This document shows, piece by piece, positions 60,434 to 64,000 of a stretch of DNA of 64,000 nt. Under the pieces are notes generated by a model. That model saw only the letters and a list, made by a program, of their open reading frames with translations. It did not search any database and was not told the DNA's origin. Within the stretch, counting starts at the first letter, position 1. Every line of letters begins with the position of its first letter. Made by a program: the position numbers and the translations under genes. Source of the stretch: Hypericum androsaemum (lineage: Eukaryota > Streptophyta > Magnoliopsida > Malpighiales > Hypericaceae); NCBI GenBank assembly GCA_963995505.1, contig OZ023198.1, forward strand, positions 8,394,558 to 8,458,557. Reading direction: 5' to 3'.

Positions 60434-61504
60434 TGTCACGCCCCAATAATCTGGGCATGCCAACCACCGCGGAGTGTAAATCTCTGTAAGGCATCTTATT
60501 TTCACAATTCGAATTTCGTCCTTAACAAGCAAAAATTATTGAAAACAAAACCAAAGGTCTTTAACTGAAAATACGAAGTTTCAGACTATATAACTAAATG
60601 AGATGCATGTCTTCCCTTTAGCTCTCACGCCCGATCCCGATTAGTCCCCGTCGGATCTGAAACAAAATACGTATTTTGCTGAGTTTACGCAACTCAGTAA
60701 GCCAACCTTGAAATTGAGAATTATGAACCCGTAAACAATAAACACAGATATTACAAACTGTAATAACAAACACAGACGAACTCCGGAGTACAACTATCGG
60801 GAACCTGTGGGGTACAGAAGATAAATCCTCACGCTAAAGGCACAGAAATGAGAGGACAGTCTCACCACAGGGCACAGATATCACTGATGCTCACATAGAG
60901 TACGAAATTTGTCCAGAGTACTCTACGGGCACAGAAGCATCAGGATAAACCCGATCAGAACATACAGACAGATCTAATAGACCGAATCACATACAGATCA
61001 CGTGTCACAATTACGATCAGATCACATACGAAAATAAATCACATACGAAAATACATCACATACAAGAAGATATCAATTATGACACAAAAACAGAAAGGAT
61101 CGACTTACCTCGACTCCCTCTAACCTCGCTAATTCACGTCTTCTCTAATTCCCAGACTCCTCTTCCAGTCCCTACAGTTTGGTGATCAATCAATGTCTCC
61201 CTATGTTTTCTTAATGATTAACAGTGATATGGACGAGACGACTTACCCTAGCGTCTCGCAAAGTGTCATTATGTTCTCCCTCGCCCCGAGATTTGCCCGG
61301 ACGGCTGCCTCCACCTTGGGAATAGAAACACGAAATTCAGAAAAAAGGGTGAGTTGTAGGGTTTCGTCCAGGGTTCTTTTATAGGCACAACTCTAGGGTT
61401 TTCAGAGTGTAGAGTTTGGTAACGTTCAGTTTAGTCCCTGAAAAAATTACAGTTTGCCCCCCCATCAGTTTTAAAATATTCATTATGGTTTCCTGATCTT
61501 CACA
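60434..61504 (-). repeat. 5' LTR of the Gypsy element
   Basis: 1071 bp, 7 bp from the primer binding site. Only scattered substitutions against the 3' LTR. The element promoter should lie here, reading leftwards. Confidence 0.92.
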
Positions 61505-61586
61505 AAATCAAATGGCAAAAAATAATGAACGAGGACTCCTTTTTTTTCTCCTTTAGGTAGGATATTCATTTGTTAGAATATAATAA

Positions 61587-62585
61587 GAGTAAATTACCCT
61601 AAGTCATTGGTGTTTGGTGAAATAGACGATGGCGCTCTTATAGTTTTGATAGTATTTCTATTATCCCTGTAGTTTAGTTTTATTATACTCTCAGGTCCCT
61701 CGTTGACGTCACTTGTCATTTTTATCATGGAAATTACTTGAGTAACCTTCAAAAATAAATTAATTAATTGGGAAAATTACCCCAGTCCGGCAGAGAAGGC
61801 ATCAGCGGTCGCTCCGACCCCGCCGTCCCCACCAGAAACACAAATCAGTGACCTTCACCAAATCCGAATTTGGCCTAGCCGCTGCTCACGTCCCTCGACC
61901 AGCTCCTGCGATCGTGTTTCCTCCGGCGAATAGAGCAGAGATGTCAGATTGAGGAAAACCCGGCGACTCACATTCCCCTCCAGCGAGTTATAGAGAGAGA
62001 AAGAAACAAAATCAACGAGAAAGCACATCGTCCAAACTCCAACGGAGGTGAAAAGTGTTGTGCCTCGAGGCCATTGAGATCCTCGTCGAGGAGAGCAACG
62101 TCCAGCGCTTCGACGCTCACAGATGTGGGTTCTTCGCAGCTTGAATTAGGAATTTAGGGTTCTCTTCGTTGGAGATTCCGGGGTTTGCCTTTTTGGTTGT
62201 GAATTTACTTGAAAAGTGATGGGTATTTGTGCTTGGAGCAAAATTCTTTATCAATGTGTATGTGTTGCTTACGGCAGCTACTATTGCCATCGAAGTTCTT
62301 CTCCCCAGCAGTGTTTTTTTTGGTTGATTTTGGTTGTCGCAAAAAAAATGACCGAAGGGTGGCCGAAAATAATGACCGGAGAAAATGACTAGAGATTTTG
62401 GCTGACTAGAGTAAGGGTATAACAACCATTTCAAATATAAAATAAGAAAAAAGTTATCGATAATATCAGCGAAAGACCTGCGAGTAATAAAACCAAACTA
62501 CAGGGACAACAGAATCAATATCGAAACTACAAGAATGCCATAGTCTATTTCACCAAACACCACGGAACTTACGGGTAGTTTACCC
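61587..62585. mobile_element. Long-TIR non-autonomous element, MULE-type
   Basis: 9-bp flanks ATATAATAA (61578-61586) and ATACAATAA (62586-62594) match at 8 of 9. The TIRs, about 150 bp, start GAGTAAATTACCCTAAGT / inverse GGGTAAACTACCCGTAAG and share TGGTGTTTGGTGAAATAGAC and CCCTGTAGTTT. The GC-rich core (61790-62110) has an exon-like + frame with CLEAIEILVEESNVQRFDA, suggesting captured sequence of unknown origin. Confidence 0.78.
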
Positions 62586-62594
62586 ATACAATAA

Positions 62595-64000
62595 TGTAGA
62601 CCCACTTTTAATTACCCGCAAATAAAATGATAAATTTTGGACATCATCGGAATATAAAATCAATTAAATTAGTAAATTAAGGTGAATATCCGGCGTAAGA
62701 GAAATACTCATAAATTAGTTTTTAAAATTTGAAAAATCGAATTACTTAATTCCCAATACCGATTTTTCTGTCAAACTTATCCTTCACTTAACTTCATTAC
62801 TTTTTACTATAATTGACTAACTTAAAAAAGGTCGACCTTTGTTCCTTTACGTCTGATAAGCAATTAGTTGGTTGTAACAATCACTGTTCTAGTTTTATCG
62901 GATTCCTAGTTCGAGTCCTTGAAAACGTACCAGTGTTAAATACATTGTGAAAAATCTTTGTTATCTTCTAAAAGTTCCACGTAATTCATATGTGAATTAA
63001 TTATTCGGATACCATATGATATAAACCAAAAATTGCCTCAGTGATCAATAAGACTAACTTGGAATACTGATGGTATGACGGAGTATTTTCCAGGTGTAGA
63101 CCATAATATAGACCTTTTTAAAAGTAAAATTTTATACCAACCAAGCTTACTTACATCATTGCAGGCTACATAGAGTGGTTGCCCAAGATTACAAAAGACC
63201 TTGCACCTCTGTAAAGCTGTACAGATAAAGTGTACAAAACCAAAACCAGCTATACAAAATCATTCCTACATTGTAGGACAAGAATCAGACAATGTAAATG
63301 GGTTGATAATGCTCAAATGAGTTGATGAGCCTGTGCAGTGGGCCTAAAAAGTCAAAAGCCAAAACCTACCCAAGAATGTAAATGGGCTATGAGCTTGCCT
63401 AGCCCAATTACTAAGTCCGTAAATCCGGTTCAGTTGGACTGAATTTTTTATATAAATATTTTTGTTGTAACCATGATTTGAACTGGTCCTTATATCATTA
63501 GAGCAATTGCTCAGTTATGGATTAGGATCTCAAAAAAGAAAGAGAGGTTAAGATCAGTTCAACACATTAATGGAGCCCATTTTTCTCCGTGTGTTATGTT
63601 ATGGGCATTTTGCGGGAATTCCGTTTCCGAAAAAAAAATCCGAAAAAACCATAAATAAATCTACAATGTACCCAAAAAATAACCGTTAAAAAACTGAAGA
63701 TATATTATGTGATTTTTAGTAAATTGGTCTTCTGGAATTTTTTGGCCATAGTGTAATATTTACCTTTCAAAAAAAAATCACTATTGTTACCACTTTTTAA
63801 CTTTGCATATTTTATCTATGTACTTTTTTTACTTATAAATAAAATCATTTGGATTGTAATTGGATATTAGAATCATTATGATGAGAATTGGCTATGTTAT
63901 TCGCTCCATATTTTTCTCTTCTCTCTCCCCCCATCTCAATATCATATTCGTTCTCCTATTTACTCGGACAAAACTCTACCAAATTCAAAAAGAGGGTCGA
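62595..64000. other. AT-rich DNA to the window end
   Basis: No gene recognised. TTTACCTTTCAAAAAAAAA at 63760-63778 looks like the + strand 3' tail of a LINE of the same type as at 12050, but no body or target duplication is apparent. Confidence 0.45.

Larger units (their letters stand above)
53809..61504 (-). mobile_element. Ty3/Gypsy LTR retrotransposon
   Basis: LTRs of 1088 and 1071 bp (TGTCACGCCCC...TTCACA). Perfect 5-bp duplication AAATC at 53804-53808 and 61505-61509. Primer binding site complement GCTCTGATACCA at 60415-60426 beside the right LTR. Polypurine tract beside the left LTR (minus strand AAGGAGGGGAGGA, 54897-54910). Gene order on the minus strand is gag, protease, RT, RNase H, integrase, chromodomain-like. 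The LTRs are highly similar, so the insertion is fairly recent, yet pol is defective. Confidence 0.96.

Overview
The window is nuclear DNA from a flowering plant, most likely a woody eudicot. It is AT-rich and has GT-AG introns, plant-specific transcription factor families and a dense load of plant transposons. Three apparently intact host genes, all on the + strand, sit in a sea of mobile elements: a cycling Dof factor (2762-4788), a secreted class III peroxidase (8447-10229) and a WOX11/WOX12-type homeobox gene (40950-43303). Nothing suggests that they work together. They are regulatory or cell-wall genes separated by repeats.

Layout. 1-1770 is the 5' part of a Copia element read on the minus strand and cut by the window edge. 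2380-5130 holds the Dof gene and 8340-10230 the peroxidase gene. 10395-11967 is a Mutator-like (MULE) element with about 200-bp inverted ends and a GC-rich interior. 12050-15280 has a 5'-truncated LINE tail and two hAT-type non-autonomous elements. 17339-28407 is a complete 11-kb MULE flanked by a 9-bp target duplication (8/9 match). It holds a decayed MURA-type transposase on the minus strand, a decayed plant-mobile-domain (PMD) gene on the + strand, two unrecognised convergent ORFs, and a nested hAT element. 30141-35886 is a Copia element (minus strand, perfect 5-bp duplication) with an unrelated insert in its pol region. 39405-39731 is a near-perfect 144-bp-arm hairpin. 40780-43303 is the WOX gene, followed by a LINE 3' end. 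44890-47330 holds a long-TIR element, LINE ORF1 remnants and a TRIM retrotransposon. 48733-50029 and 50221-51524 are two more MULE-type elements with perfect 9-bp duplications. 53809-61504 is a Ty3/Gypsy element (minus strand, perfect 5-bp duplication). 61587-62585 is a further long-TIR element.

Most notable. (1) One MULE carries both a transposase and a PMD gene, and nearly all of its premature stops look like C-to-T decay. (2) At least three small MULE-type elements have related ends but different, partly gene-like interiors, which is Pack-MULE architecture. (3) A long hairpin lies about 1.2 kb upstream of the WOX gene. Coordinates of insertion ends are firm where a target-site duplication is stated. 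Exon borders come from splice consensus and family homology, not from transcripts.
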